Part shown: positions 29,681 to 37,655 of the stretch, in pieces
Position numbering within the stretch: position 1 is the first letter of the stretch
Layout: each line of letters opens with the position of its first letter
From: JBGTGG01 sp964398945
Lineage (GTDB): Bacteria; Bacteroidota; Bacteroidia; Cytophagales; Cyclobacteriaceae
Assembly (NCBI GenBank): GCA_964398945.1
Contig: CAYNOT010000010.1
Location: 137,779 to 201,778, forward strand
DNA: 64,000 bases
Reading direction: 5' to 3'
Notes under the pieces: generated by a model
Database searches by the model: none
Seen by the model: only the letters and a program-made list of their open reading frames with translations
What the model was told of the DNA's origin: nothing
Made by a program: the position numbers and the translations under genes

Positions 29681-29805
29681 GCCCAACAAAAGCTATTTGC
29701 AATGGCTGGGTGAAGTGTAAGTATAAAGTTTTATCTTCGTTACTTTGGTCACGGTGGACAATACGTTTTCAAAAGCCAGCCACTGCAAATAGCCAGACGT
29801 TATCT
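29681..29805 (+). repeat. attC-like recombination site
   Basis: 125 bases. Outer cores GCCCAAC and GTTATCT; inner arms GCTATTTGCAATGGCTGG and CCAGCCACTGCAAATAGC are inverted repeats differing at one position, as in attC L boxes. The segment from 29746 to 29798 recurs almost unchanged at the right end of the window (63946-64000). Length matches long attC sites of chromosomal integrons. Confidence 0.6.
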
Positions 29806-29872
29806 TGTATTTTAGGACAGAACAGTACAACTAATATAGACAAATAAATTAAACAATTAACAACTCAAAAAT

Positions 29873-30895
29873 ATGTTCGGTATCCAACACATCAAGTTTG
29901 ACTCAATGACTTATGTTCTCCATTTCATAAATGGAGAAATCAAAAGAGAAGGACGTGGACTTTCATTCTTTTATTTTGCACCGAATAGTTCAATTGCAGC
30001 CATACCTATGGGGAGTAACGACCTTCCATTTGTTTTTAACGAATCGACAAATGATTACCAAACTGTTACAATTCAGGGGCAAATTAGTTACAAAATAAGC
30101 AATCCTAAGACGCTTGCTGATGTGTTGGACTTTACCGTAAACGACAACGGACAATACAAGAAAAATGACATTGAAAAATTAAATCAACGTATCATCAATG
30201 AGGCCCAAACTGCTACTTCATCTTATATCCACAGCATTAAGCTGAAAGATGCAATTCGATCAGCAAAGGCCATTGAAGGAAAAATTTTAGAAGGACTAAA
30301 ATCTTCGCAAGCAATAGGAATGTTAGGAATAGAAATTTTAGGTGCAAATATTCTAGCGATTCAAGCAACACCTGAAATGGCAAGAGCCTTGGAGACTGAA
30401 ACAAGGGAAAAACTTCAACAAGAAGCTGACCAGGCAATTTACGAACGAAGAAATTTCGCTGTAGAACAAGAAAGAAAAATAAAAGAATCTGAACTAAACA
30501 CAGAAATTGCAGTCGAAGAAAAGCAGAAACAAATAGCTGAGAAGAAAATGGAATCTAACGTTCAGAAAGCTGAGAACGATAGAAAACTTCGCGAAATGAA
30601 AATTCAAGCCGACATTGCAGTAGAAAATCAAAAGAAGCAACTTATTGAACAAAAAACAGCTAACGATAAAAAGGAGGCCGAAACCCAAGGCTATGTAATC
30701 GAAACCACATTAAAGCCATATAAGGATATTGACTGGAAGACTTTGACCGCATTAAATAACAACCCTGACCCAAAATTCAATATTTCTTTAGCTTTTAGAC
30801 AGCTAGCTGAAAATGCTGGAAAAATTGGTAACCTCAATATCAGTCCTGAATTACTGGAATCCATTTTAAATGACAAGAAGGAAAATAGAAAATGA
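29873..30895 (+). CDS. SPFH (band 7/stomatin-like) domain protein
   Basis: 340 residues. About 5-165 is the SPFH fold ('VQ'-type strands, 'DYQTVTIQGQISYKISNPKT', 'LKDAIRSAKAIEGKILEGL', 'GIEILGANILAIQATPEMAR'); about 170-270 is a long charged coiled coil rich in Glu/Lys/Gln; a short C-terminal domain follows ('PDPKFNISLAFRQLAENAGK'). Unlike most SPFH proteins there is no N-terminal membrane helix, so it is probably cytosolic or peripherally attached. The next gene starts within its last codons (ATGA overlap), showing a tightly coupled pair with an NAD-kinase-like protein. Known SPFH proteins build membrane-associated oligomeric cages; role here unknown. Confidence 0.85.
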   Translation: MFGIQHIKFDSMTYVLHFINGEIKREGRGLSFFYFAPNSSIAAIPMGSNDLPFVFNESTNDYQTVTIQGQISYKISNPKTLADVLDFTVNDNGQYKKNDIEKLNQRIINEAQTATSSYIHSIKLKDAIRSAKAIEGKILEGLKSSQAIGMLGIEILGANILAIQATPEMARALETETREKLQQEADQAIYERRNFAVEQERKIKESELNTEIAVEEKQKQIAEKKMESNVQKAENDRKLREMKIQADIAVENQKKQLIEQKTANDKKEAETQGYVIETTLKPYKDIDWKTLTALNNNPDPKFNISLAFRQLAENAGKIGNLNISPELLESILNDKKENRK

Positions 30896-31812
30896 GCGTT
30901 GAATATGCCATCATTGTAAAAAATAAGACCAGGCTGGAATCACTAATTGAGCGCTTCAATACTAAAGCTCAAGCCAAATTTTACATTGAGCGGCTTGGTG
31001 GAAATTTTGAGGATTATGAATTGGAGCATGAGACATTTCAATATTCTTTAAATTCATTGCAGACACAACTTTCAGGGGTTATCAAGCATAAAACACTTGA
31101 AAGGGTTTATATGCCATCTTTTATTTTTTCTGAAAATCACTTAATAGTTGTAATTGGACAAGATGGGCTTGTTGCTAATACAGCGAAGTATTCAAAGGGA
31201 ATTCCCATAGTTGCGGTTAATCCTGACAAACAAAGATATGATGGTGTCCTTTTACCATTTGACACTTCTGACTTTATCGTTGGTGTTGAAAGTGTTATGT
31301 CTGACAATTATCAGTCAAACACAATGAGATTTGCAGAAGCTTCGCTCAATGACGGCCAAAGACTCCTGGCATTCAACGACTTATTTATAGGTGCATCAAC
31401 TCATATTTCAGCGCGTTACAAAATATCTTATAATAACAAAGTCGAGGAGCATTCATCTAGTGGTCTAATTGTCTCCACACCAGCAGGCTCCACCGGTTGG
31501 TTAAGCTCAATTTTCAATATGGCGTATGGAGTGACAGGCATGTTTGAAAAAAACCTTAAACCTAAAAGACCAAAACTTAAAGACAACGAATTGCTCTTTG
31601 CGGTTAGAGAACCATTTCAGAGCATAAGGACACAGACCGGAATTACAACTGGAATCATAAAAAATCAAACTAGACTGACAATTGAGTCGCTCATGCCGAC
31701 AAGTGGAGTAATATTTAGTGACGGTATAGAGTCGGACTTCCTTAAATTCACAAGCGGTTCGATTGCGACAATTGGGATAGCAAAAGAAACAGCTAAAATT
31801 GTAACGGCTTAG
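30892..31812 (+). CDS. NAD-kinase-like (NADK/diacylglycerol-kinase fold) protein
   Basis: 306 residues. NAD-kinase motifs are visible but diverged: 'GQDGLVANTAKY' (89-100) in place of GGDGT, 'FNDLFIG' (161-167) for the NE/ND motif, and 'GLIVSTPAGSTGWLSS' (191-206) for the TPTGSTAY glycine-rich motif. The N-terminal 75 residues are not of the usual NADK Rossmann type. The catalytic Asp91 is kept, so NAD or a related substrate may be phosphorylated, but the change G90 to Gln and the missing GDGT Thr make canonical NADP synthesis uncertain. Four-base overlap with the SPFH gene. A housekeeping NAD kinase is not in this window. Confidence 0.8.
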   Translation: MSVEYAIIVKNKTRLESLIERFNTKAQAKFYIERLGGNFEDYELEHETFQYSLNSLQTQLSGVIKHKTLERVYMPSFIFSENHLIVVIGQDGLVANTAKYSKGIPIVAVNPDKQRYDGVLLPFDTSDFIVGVESVMSDNYQSNTMRFAEASLNDGQRLLAFNDLFIGASTHISARYKISYNNKVEEHSSSGLIVSTPAGSTGWLSSIFNMAYGVTGMFEKNLKPKRPKLKDNELLFAVREPFQSIRTQTGITTGIIKNQTRLTIESLMPTSGVIFSDGIESDFLKFTSGSIATIGIAKETAKIVTA

Positions 31813-31888
31813 AAGAAAACGTTCGAAACAATACGAATAAGTTTTGATGGTGTTTAGGTTGGTAACAGAAATTCCTTTTTTGACATAG

Positions 31889-32086
31889 GTTTAAATCCCG
31901 AAGAGATGATAGGATTATAGAAAATGAAACAATCAGATTTAAGAATCCCAAAGGGGTGACATACTATGGCAGGAATATTATGAAAAGTATTTATATAGAA
32001 TGGTTTGAGCTAAACTATCACCCCTTCGGGGTTCAATCACAATTTTGATATTCTATTATAATCATACCATCCCTTCAGGATTGGCT
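31889..32086. repeat. Long imperfect inverted repeat (MITE-like)
   Basis: The left arm (from about 31889, AATCCCGAAGAGATGATAGG ... AAAGGGGTGA ending near 31960) and the right arm (about 32020-32086, TCACCCCTTCGGGG ... ATCCCTTCAGGATT) are inverted copies of about 65 bases with several mismatches. No coding capacity. It resembles the AT-rich CCCTTCGGG-ended repeats scattered in Cytophagales. The rest of the 475-base gap shows nothing else apart from a terminator at its right end. Confidence 0.65.
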
Positions 32087-32221
32087 ACAAGCCACAGTTC
32101 TATTATCTATTAAAATTTAGAATCTTGCCCTGAGTGGGGCAAAACAGGAAACATTAAAGTCGTGTGTTAGTATCTTCAAGCGGTATGCACTATGATCGGG
32201 AGAAGTTGAGAATCTATCAAA

Positions 32222-32256
32222 CAAAAAAATGGGAGGCTAAGCCCCCCATTTTTGTA
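32222..32256 (-). terminator. Terminator of the NSS transporter gene
   Basis: ATGGGAGGC / GCCCCCCAT hairpin with flanking A- and T-tracts, 32 bases beyond the transporter stop; also able to act on plus-strand transcripts. Confidence 0.8.
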
Positions 32257-32287
32257 AATGTTTTTTGCCTTATGCCCCGCAAACATT

Positions 32288-33658
32288 TCAAAATATACCA
32301 AACATGTTTAGAATGACAATCAGGATAAAAACCGGGCATACAAAGCGTATAAAGAAAACCCAGATTTGAGCAAGCGTGAACCCCATTATTCGTTTGGTGG
32401 TAAAGAACGGGGAGCCTTCATTGATTTCAGCAACTATCCGTCCCGGTTTGAGCACCCATCCGACATACAAGCATATAAAGAGGGCTACAATCATGATCAT
32501 AAGTGTTCCCCAGATAAAATCCATAATATCCATAAACCCGGTATTCGTCAGCCCAAACAGGTTGAACTGCATGTTGCTCAGCGTTTCATTTGCACCTTTG
32601 GAAAGGGCAGCAGGCAACCCCACAACAAAAGCAGCAATGCTTACTATCCAGGCAGCTTTCTTCCGGCTCCATTTCTTTTCATCAATTAAATAGGAGCCCG
32701 GGACTTCGATCATGGAGATCGTAGAAGTTAACGCTGCGATCATCAACAGCAGGAAGAAGAAAGCACCCACAATATTTCCGCCCGGCATTTGGTTAAAGAT
32801 GTGCGGAAGGATTTGGAAAACTAGTGTTGGTCCCTGGTTGGGCTCAAGCCCGAATGCAAAAACGGCAGGGAATATCATTAGGCCGCCCAACAACGCTACG
32901 GTTGTATCCAGCATCCCAACAAAAAGACCGGTCTTAACAATGCTTTCCTTTTTTGATAAGTACGATCCATACGTAACCATAATCCCCCAACCAATGCTCA
33001 TGGAGAAGAAACACTGGCTGAGTGCTTTCAGGAAAGTGGTACCAGTGATTTTACTGAAATCAGGGATGAGATAGTATTCAATTCCGGCCCCTGCGCCTTT
33101 AAGGGTTACACTTCGCACGATAACCACCAAAACCAATATGAACAATACGGGCATAAGTATCTTGGAGGCTTTTTCGATACCCTTCGAAATATCTTTGGTT
33201 ACAATCAGCAGGTTTAGTCCTATAAAAAATGCAAACAAAGGGATGACATACATTGGGTTTGCCTGGAATTCGGCAAAGTTCATCTCAATGCCCATCAGCG
33301 AAGTATAGATGTATCCGATAGTCCAGCCTGCAATTACGCAATAGTAACTTAGTACAAAGAAGCTCACACAAAGTGCCAGGATGGGGCCGAGTGTCCAGAA
33401 GGCATTGCTGCCCGTGTCACGAAATGCCCCGATGGGGTTTTTCTTTGTCAGGCGGCCCAATGAAATTTCATTAAAAAGCAGCGGGAGGCCGATCAACAAG
33501 ACACACCCGAGGTAAACAATCACAAACGCACCTCCACCATTTTCGCCCGTCAGGTATGGAAAGCGCCATATATTCCCCAGGCCAACAGCCGACCCTGCTG
33601 CAGCCATAATAAAACCGAATCTTGATCCAAATTGGCCACGGTTATCAGATACATTCAT
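32288..33658 (-). CDS. Sodium-dependent transporter (NSS/SNF family)
   Basis: 456 residues with about eleven to twelve transmembrane helices, as in LeuT-type bacterial NSS proteins. The signature 'AGSAVGLGNIWRFPYLTGEN' (TM1 with unwound centre) is present near residue 17, followed by 'GGGAFVIVYLGCVLLIGLPL'. These proteins couple Na+ influx to uptake of amino acids or related amines in the inner membrane. Substrate cannot be told from sequence alone. Monocistronic with its own terminator. Confidence 0.92.
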   Translation of the reverse strand: MNVSDNRGQFGSRFGFIMAAAGSAVGLGNIWRFPYLTGENGGGAFVIVYLGCVLLIGLPLLFNEISLGRLTKKNPIGAFRDTGSNAFWTLGPILALCVSFFVLSYYCVIAGWTIGYIYTSLMGIEMNFAEFQANPMYVIPLFAFFIGLNLLIVTKDISKGIEKASKILMPVLFILVLVVIVRSVTLKGAGAGIEYYLIPDFSKITGTTFLKALSQCFFSMSIGWGIMVTYGSYLSKKESIVKTGLFVGMLDTTVALLGGLMIFPAVFAFGLEPNQGPTLVFQILPHIFNQMPGGNIVGAFFFLLLMIAALTSTISMIEVPGSYLIDEKKWSRKKAAWIVSIAAFVVGLPAALSKGANETLSNMQFNLFGLTNTGFMDIMDFIWGTLMIMIVALFICLYVGWVLKPGRIVAEINEGSPFFTTKRIMGFTLAQIWVFFIRFVCPVFILIVILNMFGIF

Positions 33659-33770
33659 AATATTTTGTTAGGTTTAGTTTGGTTAATCAGCTCGAAATAT
33701 AGAAAAATATTGGGGAATCAAATCCCAATCTGGAATTGATGGCCACAATACCACTTGAATGGTTGGAAAA

Positions 33771-34667
33771 TTATTGATTTAGTTGTTTCGCCAGCACGGC
33801 AATGCCCTCAGCAAAACTTCTGGGTTCATAACCTAATTCTTTCCTTGCTTTCTCAATAATAAAACCAGTAGTTAATGGACGTGCGGCCGGTTGTTTAAAT
33901 GTAGTTGAATCGGTTGGTTTGATCAGCGTTTTATCAAGATTGAAATAATCGGCCGTTGCCAATGCAATTTCATAAGGGGAAAGAAAATCTTTTCCGGAAA
34001 CATGATAAATGCCCGCTGCATTTTTGATGGCTGCCAAATAACAACCCATGGCCAAGTCTTCTGCCAACGTAGGTGTGCGGAATTGATCGTTCACAACCTG
34101 GATGGTTTTTCCTTCTTCCAAACTTTTCTTCACCCACAACACAATGTTCGAACGGCTCATGTCATTTGTGATGCCATATACCAATACTGTTCGGAGGATG
34201 CAGCTATCAATGGATGCGTTGAGAACAAGTTGCTCGGCAGCCAGTTTACTTTCGCCATAATAATTCACCGGACCTGCTGGTTCATCTTCTGCCAGCGGCC
34301 CATGGCTTCCATCAAAAATAAAATCGGTGGAAACATGGACAAGGCGGACGCTATGTTTTTCACAGGTGTTCACCAGATTTTCAACTGCGGTAACATTGTT
34401 TTTCCAACACGCTTCTTTTTCGGTTTCGCATTGGTCCACATTCGTCATGGCAGCTGTATTGATAATCACATCGGGTTTTGTGGAAGCAATGATTGCATCA
34501 ACTTCTGCTGCATTCGTGATGTCCAGCAAATGGAATTCGCCTTTTTCAATGGGGACAGCACTCGCGGATCGCGCGGTTGCAATTAATTGAACCGTAGGAT
34601 CTTGTTGAAGTAATGCTGTTAGTTTTTGTCCAAGTAAACCGTTGGATCCGGTGACGAGAATCCTCAT
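33771..34667 (-). CDS. RfbD-like SDR (dTDP-4-dehydrorhamnose reductase family)
   Basis: 298 residues. Extended-SDR features: 'ILVTGSNGLLGQKL' nucleotide-binding glycine motif at the N-terminus, 'VINTAAMTNVDQCE', 'STDFIFDGSHGP' and the active-site Tyr/Lys 'NYYGESKLAAEQ'. This matches the RmlD/MAT2B-like branch reducing nucleotide sugars, but no other rml genes are near, so substrate is open. Its first codons overlap the end of the cyclophilin gene by 4 bases; it is the last gene of a five-gene minus-strand run starting at the glmU-like gene. Confidence 0.85.
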   Translation of the reverse strand: MRILVTGSNGLLGQKLTALLQQDPTVQLIATARSASAVPIEKGEFHLLDITNAAEVDAIIASTKPDVIINTAAMTNVDQCETEKEACWKNNVTAVENLVNTCEKHSVRLVHVSTDFIFDGSHGPLAEDEPAGPVNYYGESKLAAEQLVLNASIDSCILRTVLVYGITNDMSRSNIVLWVKKSLEEGKTIQVVNDQFRTPTLAEDLAMGCYLAAIKNAAGIYHVSGKDFLSPYEIALATADYFNLDKTLIKPTDSTTFKQPAARPLTTGFIIEKARKELGYEPRSFAEGIAVLAKQLNQ

Positions 34668-35530
34668 TTCTTTTCGGGTTCAGGATAATGGTATCCGTAT
34701 TGTTTTGTGATTTTCTTTTTGGAAATTTCTTCCACCGTCACGATTATGGACACATCTTCAATCGGACGATCACGTTGGTCTACTTGTACAGCAGCAATTT
34801 TATCGATCACATCCAATCCTGAAATTACTTTTCCGAAAACAGTATAGTCCCCATCCAAATGTGGAGATCCACCAATGGTAGTGTATACTTTTAGTTTTTC
34901 AGGATCAATCTCTTTTTTCACGCTAATGCCCAGTTCTTTTTCACAAACCGGTACGAGTTCGAGCATTTTATTTTTATAAGCTTCCATATTGCCCGAATAG
35001 TACAATTGCGAAAGAGTATCCTGAAGATAGGTATAGTTCGGATTTTGCATCAGTTGCCGGATTGCACTGTTCAATTTGTTCTGGTCGATTTCCAATTCGG
35101 ATTGTGGCCAAACCTTACCTTGTACAATATAGAATTGGCTACCGCTACTTTCCTTGTTGGGATTTTGCTGATCGGGTAAGCGTGCTGCCGATAGGGCTCC
35201 TTTTTCATGAAAGAATTTTGTGTTGAATTCGGATGGGACCGTATAGCCGGGCCCGCCCATGCCCAGGGGTTCTCCGGGTTTTGCGGCTTTTGAGTTTGGA
35301 TCACCGGCCTGAATCATAAATTCTTGCATCACCCGATGAAAAAGCATGCTATCGTAATAGTGCTCCTTTACAAGCTTGATGAAATTCTCTTTGTGTTTTG
35401 GGGTTTCATCGTACAAGATGGCCACCATGTCGCCATACTTGGTTTTGATTGTGACAACATAATCTTTCTTTTGGGCGCAGCCTGTGAAAATGAAAGAAAT
35501 ACAAATTAAAGAGGTGAGAAGACGTACCAT
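34664..35530 (-). CDS. Cyclophilin-type peptidyl-prolyl isomerase lipoprotein
   Basis: Start taken at ATG 35530, giving 288 residues with a lipoprotein signal 'MVRLLTSLICISFIFTGCAQ' (lipobox Cys18). An ATG at 35644 would bury this signal behind 38 residues. The cyclophilin core is visible ('YDSMLFHRVMQEFMIQAGDP', 'GALSAARLPDQQNPNKESSG', 'SQFYIVQGKVW', 'YTVFGKVISGLDVIDKIA'), interrupted by a ~90-residue helical insert before the final strands, common in Bacteroidota versions. Assists proline isomerisation of envelope proteins, anchored to a membrane leaflet facing the periplasm. Confidence 0.92.
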   Translation of the reverse strand: MVRLLTSLICISFIFTGCAQKKDYVVTIKTKYGDMVAILYDETPKHKENFIKLVKEHYYDSMLFHRVMQEFMIQAGDPNSKAAKPGEPLGMGGPGYTVPSEFNTKFFHEKGALSAARLPDQQNPNKESSGSQFYIVQGKVWPQSELEIDQNKLNSAIRQLMQNPNYTYLQDTLSQLYYSGNMEAYKNKMLELVPVCEKELGISVKKEIDPEKLKVYTTIGGSPHLDGDYTVFGKVISGLDVIDKIAAVQVDQRDRPIEDVSIIVTVEEISKKKITKQYGYHYPEPEKK

Positions 35531-35582
35531 TTTTCTAAGTTGATAAAATATGAGGCAACAAAAGTATAAAAAATAAAATGCC

Positions 35583-36524
35583 TTACGGGTTGTCGTTGAC
35601 CAGGGTTTGTCTGATTTGCTCCAGGATTTCTTTGCCACCTTCATTTAAGACCTCCCGCGCAACCGATTTTCCAAGTTCTTTCGCTTCTGAGGCATGGGCA
35701 GATTCTTTCGCTTTGATTACTTTTTTTCCATCCAATGAAATAATTCCTCCTTTAAGTGTGATCAGCTCGCCTTCTTTGTGCGCATACCCAAACGCTGGAA
35801 TACTACATCCTCCTTGTAGGGTTTTAAGAAAAGCGCGTTCAGCACGAATACAATCTTCTGTTTCCGGATGGTTCACATATTTTTCCACCGCTTCTTTTTT
35901 ATCGAAGTCAAGTTTTTGATGGCACTCCACAGCAATACACCCTTGGCCAACCGGTGGCACGAAATAACTGGTCGGGATTTTTTCAATGATCAGATCATCA
36001 AACCCCATGCGGTGTACACCTGCAAAGGCGAGCAATAAAGCATCACATTCGCCCGCTTTCATTTTGTTGATGCGCGTTTGGAGATTACCTCGTATAGTAA
36101 TCGTTTTTACATTCGGATGGAAATGTTTTAAGAAGGCGATCCTTCTTGTCGAAGATGTTCCGATAACCGGGGAGCCCTGCATGATTTTAAAATCTTTCTT
36201 ATGCGAAAGGATTACATCGTTCGGATCTTCACGAAGGGTGAACCCAATGAGCTCAAGTCCTTCCGGGGTTTCGGATGGAAGGTCTTTTGCACTGTGAACA
36301 GCAATATCAATGGTGCCGGCAAAAAGTTGTGCTTCAATCTCTTCCGTAAAAACCCCTTTGCTTCCAATTTTTGAAATGGTTACATCCAACATGCGATCGC
36401 CCTGTGTTTCCATCGGAACGATTTCTGTTTGAAAAGCAGATGCATTTAACAATCCGGCAACATGCTCGGCTTGCCAAAGGGCCAGCGGACTGTTTCGGGT
36501 ACCGATTCGAATAACTTTTGTCAT
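35583..36524 (-). CDS. hemC: Hydroxymethylbilane synthase (porphobilinogen deaminase)
   Basis: 313 residues, full length. 'KVIRIGTRNSPLALWQAEHV' opening, 'SAKDLPSETPEGL', 'GTSSTRRIAFLK', 'IRGNLQTRINKM' and the cofactor-bearing Cys237 in 'LQGGCSIPAFGYA' are all present. Condenses four porphobilinogen units into hydroxymethylbilane in haem synthesis, in the cytosol. Overlaps the holB stop by 4 bases. Other haem genes are not adjacent, so the gene sits in a mixed housekeeping operon. Confidence 0.96.
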   Translation of the reverse strand: MTKVIRIGTRNSPLALWQAEHVAGLLNASAFQTEIVPMETQGDRMLDVTISKIGSKGVFTEEIEAQLFAGTIDIAVHSAKDLPSETPEGLELIGFTLREDPNDVILSHKKDFKIMQGSPVIGTSSTRRIAFLKHFHPNVKTITIRGNLQTRINKMKAGECDALLLAFAGVHRMGFDDLIIEKIPTSYFVPPVGQGCIAVECHQKLDFDKKEAVEKYVNHPETEDCIRAERAFLKTLQGGCSIPAFGYAHKEGELITLKGGIISLDGKKVIKAKESAHASEAKELGKSVAREVLNEGGKEILEQIRQTLVNDNP

Positions 36525-37645
36525 GACGGGTTCATGGTTTTAGAAAGTTGAAGCGAGAGGTCAAGGAAAATCATTTTGGCGCTTCCATTCCGTTCGAGGT
36601 GGTAGCTGGCGTCATTGATCAGGCGATACGATTTCTCTACTTTTTCCAATGACATTATTTTGCTGAAGTCCTGAACAAATTTTTGTTCTTGTCCACGGCT
36701 ACGTTGGATGGCTTCTGCATTCGCAAGCGACAACAACGTTTCGCGCATCATGGTCAGGCTATGCTCCATCATACTTTTTTGCTGGAGCTTATCGAGGCGG
36801 TGGTAGTCTTCGGCCATGTTCACCAGGTTTAAATAATCACGCTTATAACACGTCCGCATCCAACTACTAAAGCGCTGATCGGTGTCATCGGCTCCATCGG
36901 TTTCCAATAAAACCTGTGCCTGGCGGATATTGCCATTGGCCAAGCCTGTAACTTTTGAAAGTTTGGGCTCTGCAATCCCCTGGCTGCTCAAAAAGGTTTT
37001 GACTTCTTCGTCCTGCAAATACGGGATCGTTACGATTTGCGTGCGCGATAAAATAGTAGGCAACAACTGATCGGCAGCATTGGATACCAAAATGAAATAC
37101 GTGAAGGGAGGTGGCTCTTCCAATAGTTTTAAAATACCATTCGCTGCGGATGGATGCATGCGCTCCGGCAACCAAATGATCATCACCTTGTATTTGCTTT
37201 CGAAAGGTTTTAGTGAAAGCTTCTTTATAATATTCCTGCTTTCCTCACGGGAAATAAAAGGTTGTTTTCCTTCACCACCATACGAAGCGGCCCAGTCTTC
37301 CAGGTTTCCAAAAGGTTGTTCCAGTAGAAATGTACGCCAGGATTTTAAGATCTCGGCTTCAAAGCGTTCTTCGTCTTTGTCGTTTTTCACATTGCTTTTA
37401 GGAAAAACAAAATGCGTATCAGGATGGACCAGGCGGCTGCTCTTTGAACACGCTGCACATGTTCCGCAAACATCATCACCGCGGTTTTCACAATGCAAGT
37501 ACTGCGCGAATGCAACTGCCATTGGTAAATTCAAGGAACCTTCCGGGCCCTGAAAAAGTTGGGCGTGTGCACTGTGGTTGTTCTTCACCGCATCGGTTAG
37601 TAATTTTTTTACTGAAGAAAGTCCTGGAATGGAAGCGAAGTTCAT
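36521..37645 (-). CDS. holB: DNA polymerase III subunit delta'
   Basis: Start taken at ATG 37645 ('MNFASIPGLSSVKKLLTDAV'), 374 residues; an ATG at 37684 would overlap the preceding gene and adds a non-conserved leader. AAA+ clamp-loader layout: 'HAQLFQGPEGSLNLPMAVAF' (degenerate P loop, as expected in the non-hydrolysing delta' subunit), zinc-binding Cys cluster 'CENRGDDVCGTCAACSKSSR', 'KVMIIWLPERMHPSAANGIL' and sensor 'ILSRTQIVTIP'. Loads the beta clamp as part of the gamma complex. Lies 10 bases after the glmU-like gene. Confidence 0.93.
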   Translation of the reverse strand: MNFASIPGLSSVKKLLTDAVKNNHSAHAQLFQGPEGSLNLPMAVAFAQYLHCENRGDDVCGTCAACSKSSRLVHPDTHFVFPKSNVKNDKDEERFEAEILKSWRTFLLEQPFGNLEDWAASYGGEGKQPFISREESRNIIKKLSLKPFESKYKVMIIWLPERMHPSAANGILKLLEEPPPFTYFILVSNAADQLLPTILSRTQIVTIPYLQDEEVKTFLSSQGIAEPKLSKVTGLANGNIRQAQVLLETDGADDTDQRFSSWMRTCYKRDYLNLVNMAEDYHRLDKLQQKSMMEHSLTMMRETLLSLANAEAIQRSRGQEQKFVQDFSKIMSLEKVEKSYRLINDASYHLERNGSAKMIFLDLSLQLSKTMNPS

Positions 37646-37655
37646 GGGCAATACG

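Larger units (their letters stand above)
29050..29805 (+). other. Integron-cassette-like unit
   Basis: The unit opens with GTTGGGC (29050-29056), which fits the integron core site GTTRRRY, carries one gene (29085-29666), and closes with GCCCAAC (29681-29687), the exact complement, starting a 125-base palindromic attC-like site that ends GTTATCT (29799-29805). This is the geometry of a gene cassette cut between G and TT. No integrase gene is in the window and the right core deviates from consensus, so it is an inference from architecture. Confidence 0.55.

Noticed and set aside
29050..31812. The SPFH/NADK pair as a second integron cassette
   Set aside because: After 31812 no complementary core (AGATAAC) or attC-like palindrome follows, so a second cassette cannot be supported.
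34002..34586. 194-codon plus-strand frame opposite the RfbD-like SDR
   Set aside because: Shadow of a clear SDR gene; Cys/Phe/His-rich composition typical of antisense reading.
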